This document shows, piece by piece, positions 1 to 6,717 of a stretch of 20,880 bases of DNA; the stretch's first letter is position 1, and each line of letters starts with the position of its first letter. The notes under the pieces were generated by a model, which saw nothing but the letters and a program-made list of their open reading frames with translations, did not search any database and was not told the DNA's origin. The position numbers were made by a program, and so were the translations under genes. This DNA comes from Candidatus Hydrogenedentota bacterium (lineage in GTDB: Bacteria; Hydrogenedentota; Hydrogenedentia; Hydrogenedentales; SLHB01): the NCBI GenBank assembly GCA_007118235.1, contig SKRY01000148.1, positions 1 through 20,880 of the forward strand. Direction: 5' to 3'.

Positions 1-114
1 ATTGTGTTCAGAGGTGGTAATCGGCTCGCGCCCGTCAATCGCCTCTCCCAAGGCATTGACCACGCGGCCCAGCATGGCCTCCCCCACCGGCGTGCCCGTG
101 ATGCGCCCGGTCCG
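1..114 (-). other. Antisense fragment of a second atpA allele
   Basis: Read on the minus strand, this arm encodes the same residues as the plus-strand atpA segment that starts near 116 (RTGRITGTPVGEAMLG and onward), with only synonymous differences. The plus-strand frame does stay open from position 2, but the peptide it gives here is the antisense of atpA and does not resemble an ATP synthase N-terminus. It should not be annotated as the start of AtpA. It has no start or stop of its own and ends at the window edge. Confidence 0.85.
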
Positions 115-229
115 GCGGACCGGGCGCATCACGGGCACGCCGGTCGGGGAGGCCATGCTGGGCCGGGTGGTCAATGCGTTGGGGGAGGCCATTGACGGGC
201 GCGAGCCAATTACCACCTCCGAACACAAT
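1..229. repeat. Imperfect inverted repeat (fold-back) at the window start
   Basis: Base i pairs with base 230-i around a single central base at 115. Of the 114 pairs, 107 match. The seven mismatched pairs are 10/220, 22/208, 40/190, 46/184, 52/178, 64/166 and 85/145. In the atpA frame every one of them falls on a third codon position and is synonymous. The turn-around lies in a naturally palindromic stretch (101-129). The arms are therefore two alleles of one atpA segment joined head to head, not a simple copy. A fold-back assembly or amplification chimera between two co-occurring strains is the simplest explanation; a true inverted duplication cannot be excluded. Confidence 0.93.
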
Positions 230-1372
230 CCCACCGAACGCATCGCGCCGGGGATTGTGGATCGGGAGCCTGTGAAGGAACCCCTCCAGACGGGGATCAA
301 GGCGATTGACGCCATGACGGCCATCGGCCGGGGGCAGCGCGAGCTGATCATTGGAGACCGGCAGACCGGCAAGACCGCCATCGCCATTGATACGATTATC
401 AATCAAAAAGACACTGATGTGATCTGTATTTACGTGGCCATCGGCCAGAAACAGTCCACGGTGGCGCGCGTTGTCGATGAACTCAAGGAATACGGCGCCT
501 TTGACCACACCGTTGTCGTGTCGGCCGGCGCGGCCGAGGCCGCGCCCCTGCAATACCTGGCGCCGTACACGGGTTGCGCGATCGGCGAATACTTCCGCGA
601 CCAAGGCAAGCACGCCCTGGTGGTGTACGATGACCTGAGCAAACATGCGGCGGCCTACCGCCAGCTTTCCTTGTTGCTCCGCCGGCCGCCTGGCCGTGAA
701 GCGTATCCCGGCGATGTTTTCTATCTCCATTCCCGTTTGCTGGAGCGCGCGGCCAAGCTTCATGATTCGAAGGGCGGCGGCACTTTGACCGCGTTGCCCA
801 TCATTGAGACGCAGGCCGGCGACGTGTCCGCGTATATCCCAACCAACGTCATTTCCATCACCGACGGCCAGATCTACCTGGAGAGCGAGCTGTTCCACTC
901 CGGCGTGCGGCCCGCCATCAACCCCGGCCTCAGCGTGTCCCGCGTGGGCGGGGCGGCGCAGCTCAAGGCCATGAAGAAGGTGGCGGGCACGTTGCGCATC
1001 GAGCTTGCCCAGTACCGCGAACTCGAGGCCTTCGCCCAATTTGGCAGCGATTTGGACAAGGCGACGCAGGATCAGCTCAACCGCGGCGCCCGGCTTGTCG
1101 AGATTCTCAAACAGCCCCAGTTCAGCCCGGTGCCCGTTGAAGAGCAAGTGCTCATCATCTACGCGGCCACGAACGGGTACGTGGATCAGATTCCCGAGAA
1201 CTCGATTACGCGCTACGAGCGCGAAGTGTTTACCTATATGCGTACCGAACAGCCCGAACTGCTTGAGAAGCTGGCGCAAGGCGGCGAACTCACCGATGAG
1301 ATCCGGCAAGAACTGGATAACGCGCTGAAGGCGTTTGGCGAGACGTTCAACCCCGAAGAAATCGAGACGTAG
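116..1372 (+). CDS. atpA: F1F0 ATP synthase subunit alpha, 5' truncated
   Basis: This is the non-catalytic nucleotide-binding subunit of the F1 sector, which alternates with beta in the alpha3beta3 head at the inner membrane. The P-loop GDRQTGKT is encoded at 353-376, preceded by the typical IGRGQRELI. The alpha-specific segment YRQLSLLLRRPPGREAYPGDVFYLHSR follows in shortened form as PGREAYPGDVFYLHSR at about 688-735, and the helical C-terminal domain is complete to the stop at 1370-1372. Compared with E. coli AtpA, roughly 85-90 N-terminal residues are missing because sense sequence only begins at the fold-back turn near 115. The open frame upstream of 116 is artefactual. atpG starts 3 bases after the stop. 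The missing upstream genes (normally atpB, E, F, H) lie outside the window. Confidence 0.97.
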   Translation, partial: RTGRITGTPVGEAMLGRVVNALGEAIDGREPITTSEHNPTERIAPGIVDREPVKEPLQTGIKAIDAMTAIGRGQRELIIGDRQTGKTAIAIDTIINQKDTDVICIYVAIGQKQSTVARVVDELKEYGAFDHTVVVSAGAAEAAPLQYLAPYTGCAIGEYFRDQGKHALVVYDDLSKHAAAYRQLSLLLRRPPGREAYPGDVFYLHSRLLERAAKLHDSKGGGTLTALPIIETQAGDVSAYIPTNVISITDGQIYLESELFHSGVRPAINPGLSVSRVGGAAQLKAMKKVAGTLRIELAQYRELEAFAQFGSDLDKATQDQLNRGARLVEILKQPQFSPVPVEEQVLIIYAATNGYVDQIPENSITRYEREVFTYMRTEQPELLEKLAQGGELTDEIRQELDNALKAFGETFNPEEIET

Positions 1373-1375
1373 ACC

Positions 1376-2230
1376 ATGGCCGGCTTGCAAGATATCAAGC
1401 GGCGCATCCGCAGCGTACGCAACACGCAGAAGATCACGCGCGCCATGAAGATGGTGGCCGCGGCGAAGCTGCGGCGGGCGCAGGATTCCTTGGCGAATGT
1501 GCGGCCCTATGTGACCCATATTCGCGGCTTGGCCGAACGCCTGGCGGCGCGCGCCGAGGAACCGCACCCGTTTCTTGAGCAACCCTCGAAAGAGTCGCCG
1601 GTTACCTTGGTGGTCATCACCGCCGACCGGGGTCTTTGCGGCGGGTTCAACGCCATCCTTGTCAACGAGACGCTCCGGCTGCTGCGGGAGCAGTTCGCCT
1701 CGCGCACGGTCAAGCTCAGCGTGGTGGGCCGGCGGGGCTCCGAGACGCTCCGGCGGCGGGGCGCGGAGGTGGAAGCGGCGTACAGTCAGGTGGACGAGGA
1801 TTCCCCCCAGCGTCTTGGGCGCGACATCGCCAATCGCTTCATGGAAGCCTATCGCGCGGAGGAAACGGGCGAGGTCTATTGCTTGTACAACGAGTTCCGG
1901 TCCGCCATCACTCAGCCGTTGCGCTTGGAGCGGCTGTTGCCCATGGAATGGGAGAGCGACCGGGACGATCCCAGTGTTGATTTCATCTATGAACCGTCGG
2001 CGGAAGACGTGCTTGATCAGCTCCTCGTCAATTATTTGCGCGTGGAGATGAACCGGATTCTGCGGGAGGCGGCCGCGAGTGAACACGGCTCCCGGATGAC
2101 CGCCATGGATGCCGCCACCAATAACGCCGGTGAGGTTATCGACCGGCTCACCCTGCAATACAACCGAGCGCGGCAGGACACCATCACGCGTGAGGTTATC
2201 GAAGTTGTAAGCGGAGCGGAGGCCCTCTGA
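1376..2230 (+). CDS. atpG: F1F0 ATP synthase subunit gamma
   Basis: This is the rotor shaft that couples proton flow through F0 to catalysis in the alpha3beta3 head. The 284-residue product has the usual size and both diagnostic ends. The N-terminal helix holds the KITRAMKMVAAAKLRRAQ signature (residues about 19-36). The C-terminal helix holds the family motif around MDAATNNAGEVIDRL, followed by YNRARQDTITREVIEVVSG. The central Rossmann-like part includes ITADRGLCGGFN. The ATG lies 3 bases after the atpA stop and the gene ends 2 bases before atpD, so it is co-transcribed and probably translationally coupled. Nothing is unusual in it. Two copies of TGAGGTTATCGA near the 3' end are chance codon reuse. 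Confidence 0.97.
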   Translation: MAGLQDIKRRIRSVRNTQKITRAMKMVAAAKLRRAQDSLANVRPYVTHIRGLAERLAARAEEPHPFLEQPSKESPVTLVVITADRGLCGGFNAILVNETLRLLREQFASRTVKLSVVGRRGSETLRRRGAEVEAAYSQVDEDSPQRLGRDIANRFMEAYRAEETGEVYCLYNEFRSAITQPLRLERLLPMEWESDRDDPSVDFIYEPSAEDVLDQLLVNYLRVEMNRILREAAASEHGSRMTAMDAATNNAGEVIDRLTLQYNRARQDTITREVIEVVSGAEAL

Positions 2231-2232
2231 GA

Positions 2233-3663
2233 ATGACGCAAGACACGACGCAAGACCCAACCGTGGGCCATGTGGCCCAGGTCATCGGACCGGTGGTGGA
2301 TGTGACGTTTCCCCAAGGACACTTGCCCCCGATATACAATGCCCTCGAAATTGATCGTGCCGGGGAAAGCGGGGGACGGCTTGTGCTGGAGGTGGCGCAG
2401 CACCTTGGCGAAAGCGCCGTCCGCGCCGTGGCCATGCAAAGCACGGAGGGCCTGACCCGCGGCGCGACAGTGCGTGATACCGGGGAATACATCTCGCTGC
2501 CCGTGGGCAAGGAGATACTGGGCCGGATTATCAACGTCGTGGGCGAACCCGTGGACGAGAAGGGGCCGATCGAAACGAAGGAACGCTGGCCCATTCACCG
2601 CCCCACCCCCGCCTTCGAGGAACTCGAAACAAGCACCGAGATTTTCGAGACCGGCCTGAAGGTCATTGACCTGCTCGCTCCATATTCCCGGGGCGGCAAG
2701 ACCGGCTTGTTCGGCGGCGCCGGCGTGGGCAAGACCGTGCTCATCATGGAGCTGATTCACAACGTCGCCACCAAACACGGCGGGTATTCCGTCTTTGCCG
2801 GCGTGGGCGAGCGGACGCGCGAAGGCAACGACCTCTGGCTTGAAATGACCGAGAGCGGGGTCATTAACAACGCGGCCCTCATCTACGGGCAGATGACCGA
2901 GCCGCCCGGCGCCCGGTTGCGCGTGGGCCTGACCGGCCTGACCGCCGCCGAATACTTCCGCGACGAGGGCGGCCAGGACGTGCTGCTGTTCATTGACAAC
3001 ATCTTCCGCTTCAGCCAGGCTGGCATGGAGGTGTCCGCGCTGCTGGGCCGCATGCCGAGCGCCGTGGGATACCAGCCTACCTTGGCCACCGAGATGGGGG
3101 AATTGCAGGAACGCATCACCACGACGAAGCGGGGCTCGATCACATCGGTCCAGGCCGTCTACGTTCCCGCGGACGACCTCACCGACCCCGCGCCCGCCAC
3201 CACATTCGCCCACTTGGACGCCACCACCGTGCTCTCCCGTCAGATTTCCGAGCTGGGCATTTATCCCGCCGTGGACCCGCTGGATTCAACCAGCCGGATC
3301 CTCGACCCGCGCATCGTGGGCGACGAACACTACCGCGTGGCCCGGGGCGTGCAGGAGATCTTGCAGCGATACCGCGAACTCCAAGATATTATCGCCATCC
3401 TGGGCATGGATGAACTCTCCGAGGAAGACAAGGAGACCGTGAACCGCGCCCGCCGGATTCAGCGTTTCCTGTCTCAGCCCAACTTCGTGGCGGAACAATT
3501 CACCGGCATGCCGGGCAAGTACGTAAGCTTGGCGGACACCATCCGGAGCTTTGCCGAGATCCTTGCGGGCGAGCACGACAGTCTGCCGGAAAACGCATTC
3601 ATGTATTGCGGAGCCATTGAGGACGCCGTGGAAAAAGCCAAGAAACAAACGAGCGCCGCCTGA
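2233..3663 (+). CDS. atpD: F1F0 ATP synthase subunit beta
   Basis: This is the catalytic subunit that makes ATP from ADP and phosphate in the F1 head. The 476-residue protein has the N-terminal beta-barrel (residues 10-85, beginning VGHVAQVIGPVVDVTF) and the P-loop GGAGVGKT at 161-168. It also has the catalytic glutamate in GERTREGND (E193), Walker B LLFID at 251-255, and the C-terminal DELSEED loop at 393-399 that contacts gamma. All key residues are intact. The start at 2233 lies 2 bases after the atpG stop, with GGAG in the end of atpG as ribosome site. Its TGA overlaps the atpC ATG by one base (TGATG). It belongs to the atpA-G-D-C operon. Confidence 0.98.
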   Translation: MTQDTTQDPTVGHVAQVIGPVVDVTFPQGHLPPIYNALEIDRAGESGGRLVLEVAQHLGESAVRAVAMQSTEGLTRGATVRDTGEYISLPVGKEILGRIINVVGEPVDEKGPIETKERWPIHRPTPAFEELETSTEIFETGLKVIDLLAPYSRGGKTGLFGGAGVGKTVLIMELIHNVATKHGGYSVFAGVGERTREGNDLWLEMTESGVINNAALIYGQMTEPPGARLRVGLTGLTAAEYFRDEGGQDVLLFIDNIFRFSQAGMEVSALLGRMPSAVGYQPTLATEMGELQERITTTKRGSITSVQAVYVPADDLTDPAPATTFAHLDATTVLSRQISELGIYPAVDPLDSTSRILDPRIVGDEHYRVARGVQEILQRYRELQDIIAILGMDELSEEDKETVNRARRIQRFLSQPNFVAEQFTGMPGKYVSLADTIRSFAEILAGEHDSLPENAFMYCGAIEDAVEKAKKQTSAA

Positions 3664-4085
3664 TGAGCGAAGGGTCCAACACCGTGCGCCTTGAAATCGT
3701 CGCCCCCGAACGATCCGTCATGCAGATGGACGTGCAAGAGGCCATCATTCCGGGCGTTGAAGGGTTGTTTACCGTGATGCCCGGCCATACCCCCTTCTTC
3801 ACGATGACGCGGCCCGGGGCGGTGGTCGCGGTTGATCCCAAGGGGGAAGAGCACTTCTTCGCGGTTGCGGAGGGGTTCGTCGAAGTCTTGGAGGATCACA
3901 TTGTCATTCTGCCGTTCACGGTCGAACACGAAGAAGAGATCGACCGCGATCGCGCCGAGGCCGCCCAGAGCCGGGCGCAACGCCGGCTTCGTCAGCAGGA
4001 GGACGACATCGATTTCGCCCGGGCCGAGGCCGCCCTTGAGCGCGCCTCTGCCCGTATCCAAGCGTACTCGCGTCTGCATTACTGA
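3663..4085 (+). CDS. atpC: F1F0 ATP synthase subunit epsilon
   Basis: This small F1 subunit binds gamma and the c-ring and can inhibit ATP hydrolysis through its C-terminal helices. The 140-residue product has the N-terminal beta-sandwich, with the family pattern GVEGLFTVMPGHTPFFTMTRPGAV around residues 31-54 (shown here only as GLFTVMPGHTPFF). This is followed by FFAVAEGFVEVLEDHIVIL and a charged two-helix C-terminal region (about 88-136) rich in Arg, Glu and Gln. The ATG overlaps the atpD stop by one base, which implies translational coupling. It is the last gene of the operon. No intrinsic terminator with a T-run follows; the next gene starts 215 bp later. Confidence 0.95.
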   Translation: MSEGSNTVRLEIVAPERSVMQMDVQEAIIPGVEGLFTVMPGHTPFFTMTRPGAVVAVDPKGEEHFFAVAEGFVEVLEDHIVILPFTVEHEEEIDRDRAEAAQSRAQRRLRQQEDDIDFARAEAALERASARIQAYSRLHY

Positions 4086-4147
4086 AAACAAGCGGGTGAG
4101 GCTTATCTGTTCGCCATTTCCGCGGCAGACGAACCCATCGGCGCCTA

Positions 4148-4178
4148 TTGTCGCGGCCCCTCCCGCCAGTGTACACTG
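4148..4178 (+). promoter_or_regulatory. Candidate promoter with a 12-bp palindrome over its -10 box
   Basis: In the 215-bp gap after atpC, TTGTCG (4148-4153) and TACACT (4172-4177) are separated by 18 bases; each matches the sigma-70 consensus at 4 of 6 positions. The -10-like box lies inside the perfect palindrome CAGTGTACACTG (4167-4178), which would suit a dimeric regulator. A small GC-rich hairpin follows at 4215-4234 (GCGCGT/ACGCGC arms, 8-base loop). Both boxes are weak, so this is only a suggestion for how the downstream gene is started. The palindrome itself is certain. Confidence 0.3.
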
Positions 4179-4300
4179 TTTACCCATACCGAGCACTGCG
4201 TTCCGTGCGCCGGGGCGCGTTCCGCCGGACGCGCTTCCAGGACCATCAGCAATACGCGCGGGCAGTTCCGCACATCTGTCCGCGTGGCAGGAGGTAAACC

Positions 4301-6169
4301 GTGAACGTGTACCACCGCCGTCAAAAGAATCATTCTCCCGCCGCAAGCGTGATTACCTATGTCCTGTTGCTCGCCATAGGGTTGAGCGGGGGATACGTGC
4401 TCCGGGGAGTTCACGACCCCTCGGATACTCCCGATACCGCGGATCTTCCCGCCGGATTCCCCGAGCCTTCCGATGACGAAAGGGCTGACCTGGAAGAGGC
4501 CGAGCCTCGGGTGGACCCGGCGCGTGAACCCAGGCGCGAGGACCCCGAAACGGCGCTGGACGGAGACGCCTATCACGCCGGCCGTCACCTTATCGTGGCC
4601 GTGCGGGGGACCGAGCTGGACAGCCGCACGCGGGACATGCTCCAGGAAGTGCGGCCGGGGGGCGTCCTTCTCAGAGCCGCGAACATTGAAAACGAGCAGC
4701 AGACCCTCGACTTGACGCGCGAAATCAAGGAGGCCGTGGGCCAAGGAACCGGCTTGGCCGATTGGCCTCTGATCGCCGTGGAACAAGAGGGCGGAGACTA
4801 CAACGACCTGGCCCTGCCGGATGCCCCCTCCGCCCGTCAGATCGGCGACACGGGCGAGCCCTCCGAGGCGGCCGCGCTGGGCGCCTACTTTGCCCGGGAA
4901 GCCCGGGCCCGTGGCGCCGGGGTGTTGCTCGCTCCCGTGCTGGACATATACCAGTCCGGCGCCATGCCCGCGCTGGATACCCGCGCCTACGGGTCTGAAC
5001 TCAACGTCGTCACCGCCATGGGGATCGCCTTCGCCCGGGGCGTCATGGACGAGGGCCTCATTCCCGTGGCGAAGCATTACCCTGGCTACGGCGCGGCCGA
5101 GCAGGAGGACGCCGAAAACATGCCGCCCGTTATCGAGGGCGACCATGGCGTGCTTGCGGAGATTATGTTTCCGTTTCTGGAGGCCTCGCTTCGCGGCGCC
5201 CCGGGGATCATGGTGGGCCACATCGCCGTGCCTGCCCTTGACCTTGATTACCCGAATCGCCCCGCCACCCTGTCGCCCGTGCTCATCCAGGAGACGCTCC
5301 GCGACCGCTGGAACTACGAAGGCGTTATTGTGGCCGAGGACATGACCCAGCGCGTGATCACCTACACGTACGACAGCGCCGAGGCGTGTATTCAGGCCCT
5401 GGAAGCCGGGAACGACATCCTCATCCTTGGCGATCCGGACGTGGCCCGCATTCGGGGCATCGTCCAGGACATCGAACGGGCCGTGGACGAGGGACGCCTC
5501 GGCCGGGACGCCCTGGAGGAGAGCCGGGCCCGGATTGAGGGCTGGCGCGATCTGTTGCGGGGCGAGGCGCCGGAGGAGGAGTTGCCCGAGATTCCTCCGC
5601 TCGATTTGGCTGAATACGAGGGCGAAACCCCGGGGCTCGATGCGCCCCTTGACGATATTGAACCGCTCGATGTGGCCGAGGAGCTGGAAGCGCCTGAGGA
5701 ACTTGAGGAGTCCGAGGAACCTGAGTTGGAGTTGGCGGCACAGGGGGTCCGCGTCGAACACGAGGTGCAGCGCGGGGAGTATCTATCCCGCATCGCGCAG
5801 CGCTACGGCGTCAGTCAGGACGACATCGTGGAGTGGAACAACTTGTCCAGCCGCGACATCCAGTACGGAACCACGCTGGTGTTGTATGTTCCGGAGGAGC
5901 GCGTGGACGCGGCCGCCGAGGATCGCACGCCGCTTGAGCCGCTGCCCGAATTGCCCTCTGTCGAGACCCCGCCGGAAACGGACGACCAGCCCGTGGGCCT
6001 GCGGGCCATTGAACACACTGTCCAGCAAGGGGAAACGCTGACGCGTATTGGCGAGCGTTACGGCGTACGGCCCGCCGACATCATCGAATGGAACAATCTC
6101 GAGGACGAAACCATCCGGTGGGGATTCCCGCTTACGATTTACGTGCCGGAAAACGCGGAAGTCGATTGA
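4301..6169 (+). CDS. Membrane-anchored GH3-like (NagZ-type) protein with two C-terminal LysM domains
   Basis: The GTG start is chosen for a perfect AGGAGGT at 4289-4295. In the 622-residue protein a basic N-terminus and one hydrophobic segment (residues 17-34) form a signal anchor, placing the rest in the periplasm. A glycoside-hydrolase family 3 fold follows (about 92-420): IAVEQEGG at 158-165 (family DQEGG), LLAPVLDIY at 209-217, and KHYPGYG at 258-264. An acidic, proline-rich linker (421-482) leads to LysM domains at 485-531 and 570-616, expected to bind peptidoglycan. NagZ enzymes remove GlcNAc from muropeptides. Here the usual Asp-Ser-His acid/base motif reads D270-A-E272 and the nucleophile motif S-D reads A345-E346, so catalysis is doubtful. 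It may be a cell-wall-binding pseudoenzyme. It stands alone between the atp operon and a tRNA. Confidence 0.85.
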   Translation: MNVYHRRQKNHSPAASVITYVLLLAIGLSGGYVLRGVHDPSDTPDTADLPAGFPEPSDDERADLEEAEPRVDPAREPRREDPETALDGDAYHAGRHLIVAVRGTELDSRTRDMLQEVRPGGVLLRAANIENEQQTLDLTREIKEAVGQGTGLADWPLIAVEQEGGDYNDLALPDAPSARQIGDTGEPSEAAALGAYFAREARARGAGVLLAPVLDIYQSGAMPALDTRAYGSELNVVTAMGIAFARGVMDEGLIPVAKHYPGYGAAEQEDAENMPPVIEGDHGVLAEIMFPFLEASLRGAPGIMVGHIAVPALDLDYPNRPATLSPVLIQETLRDRWNYEGVIVAEDMTQRVITYTYDSAEACIQALEAGNDILILGDPDVARIRGIVQDIERAVDEGRLGRDALEESRARIEGWRDLLRGEAPEEELPEIPPLDLAEYEGETPGLDAPLDDIEPLDVAEELEAPEELEESEEPELELAAQGVRVEHEVQRGEYLSRIAQRYGVSQDDIVEWNNLSSRDIQYGTTLVLYVPEERVDAAAEDRTPLEPLPELPSVETPPETDDQPVGLRAIEHTVQQGETLTRIGERYGVRPADIIEWNNLEDETIRWGFPLTIYVPENAEVD

Positions 6170-6210
6170 CCGCCGCACCCCCCGGCCGCCGAGAGTACAG
6201 CGGTCAATTG
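6163..6210 (+). terminator. Stem-loop over the stop codon of the GH3-LysM gene, no U-tract
   Basis: ATTGACCGC (6165-6173) and GCGGTCAAT (6200-6208) are perfect reverse complements. A G-U and a C-G pair can extend the stem outward to 6163/6210. The loop is 26 bases and GC-rich. The stem contains the TGA stop at 6167-6169. No T-run follows, so it is not a classical intrinsic terminator; it could be a 3'-end-stabilising hairpin or a weak terminator. Confidence 0.4.
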
Positions 6211-6290
6211 TCCAATACTGAAGGGGGAGTCAAGGGGGGACGTTGTTCCCCGCGCGGAGTCCTTGCCCGGCGATTGGGGCTTGCCCAAAT

Positions 6291-6319
6291 TTGACAACTC
6301 TAAGCAGGACAGGTATCCT
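6291..6319 (+). promoter_or_regulatory. Sigma-70-type promoter for the leader RNA / tRNA-Leu / tig unit
   Basis: A perfect -35 box TTGACA (6291-6296) is followed after exactly 17 bases by TATCCT (6314-6319; 4 of 6 matches to TATAAT). Transcription would start near 6326, about 270 bases before the tRNA. No comparably good promoter was found nearer to the tRNA. This is the best plus-strand sigma-70 candidate in the window. Confidence 0.7.
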
Positions 6320-6325
6320 TTAGCC

Positions 6326-6540
6326 TTGTGAGGAGCCCCGTGGCGCGTCATCTTCGGCGAACGGGCGATGGACCCTTTGCGCCCGGCGGAGGGGGTGGAT
6401 CCGTCTGGCAAGAGACGCCATGGCGAAACATCGGCGTCTCCCGGACGGCGCTGTGAGGAGTCGCGGCGTCACGAAAACGGGGCATGCGCGCCGCCTCACA
6501 TGACATGACTACCCAATTCGGTTGGCCGCTGGCCTTTCTT
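6326..6540 (+). ncRNA. Candidate structured leader or small RNA, novel
   Basis: This stretch has no plausible gene but much RNA structure. Hairpin 1 is CGGGCG (6362-6367) with CGCCCG (6380-6385). Hairpin 2 has an inner 8-bp stem GAGACGCC (6412-6419) with GGCGTCTC (6433-6440) and an outer stem CCGTC (6401-6405) with GACGG (6444-6448). Hairpin 3 pairs GTGAG (6453-6457) and GCGGCG (6463-6468) with CGCCGC and CTCAC (6489-6499). The element GTGAGGAG occurs twice (6328-6335 and 6453-6460), and both copies can pair with the same CCTCAC at 6494-6499. With the first copy, GGCGCG (6342-6347) also pairs with CGCGCC (6487-6492). A weak GGCC-gct-GGCC hairpin with TTTCTT (6524-6540) could end it. It fits no small-RNA consensus I know (no SRP, RNase P or tmRNA hallmarks). 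The 172-nt closed form recalls 6S RNA only in size. Confidence 0.4.
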
Positions 6541-6595
6541 AGCTGTTCTCATATCTCATTTTCACGGCCCCGGTGACACGCCGGCGGGAGACCGT

Positions 6596-6681
<86 letters not shown>

Positions 6682-6717
6682 ACTTACGCAAACCGCAACT
6701 GGAAGAAAAAACACATC

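Noticed and set aside
2..115. In-frame N-terminal extension of AtpA starting with TTG at position 2
   Set aside because: It is the antisense of the atpA segment in the fold-back arm and has no resemblance to an AtpA N-terminus.
2131..2201. Two copies of TGAGGTTATCGA near the end of atpG
   Set aside because: Both encode conserved gamma-subunit residues; the repeat is too short and explained by codon choice.
35..2260. Very long open frame on the minus strand across atpA and atpG (741 codons)
   Set aside because: Antisense shadow caused by high-GC codon usage; it overlaps two certain genes and its product resembles nothing.
4145..5761. Long minus-strand open frame opposite the GH3-LysM gene
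   Set aside because: Shadow frame; the plus strand has an ideal ribosome site and recognisable domains.
6326..6499. Identification of the leader as 6S RNA
   Set aside because: Only the length of the closed form fits; the interior prefers local hairpins and no central bubble in a long rod could be drawn convincingly.
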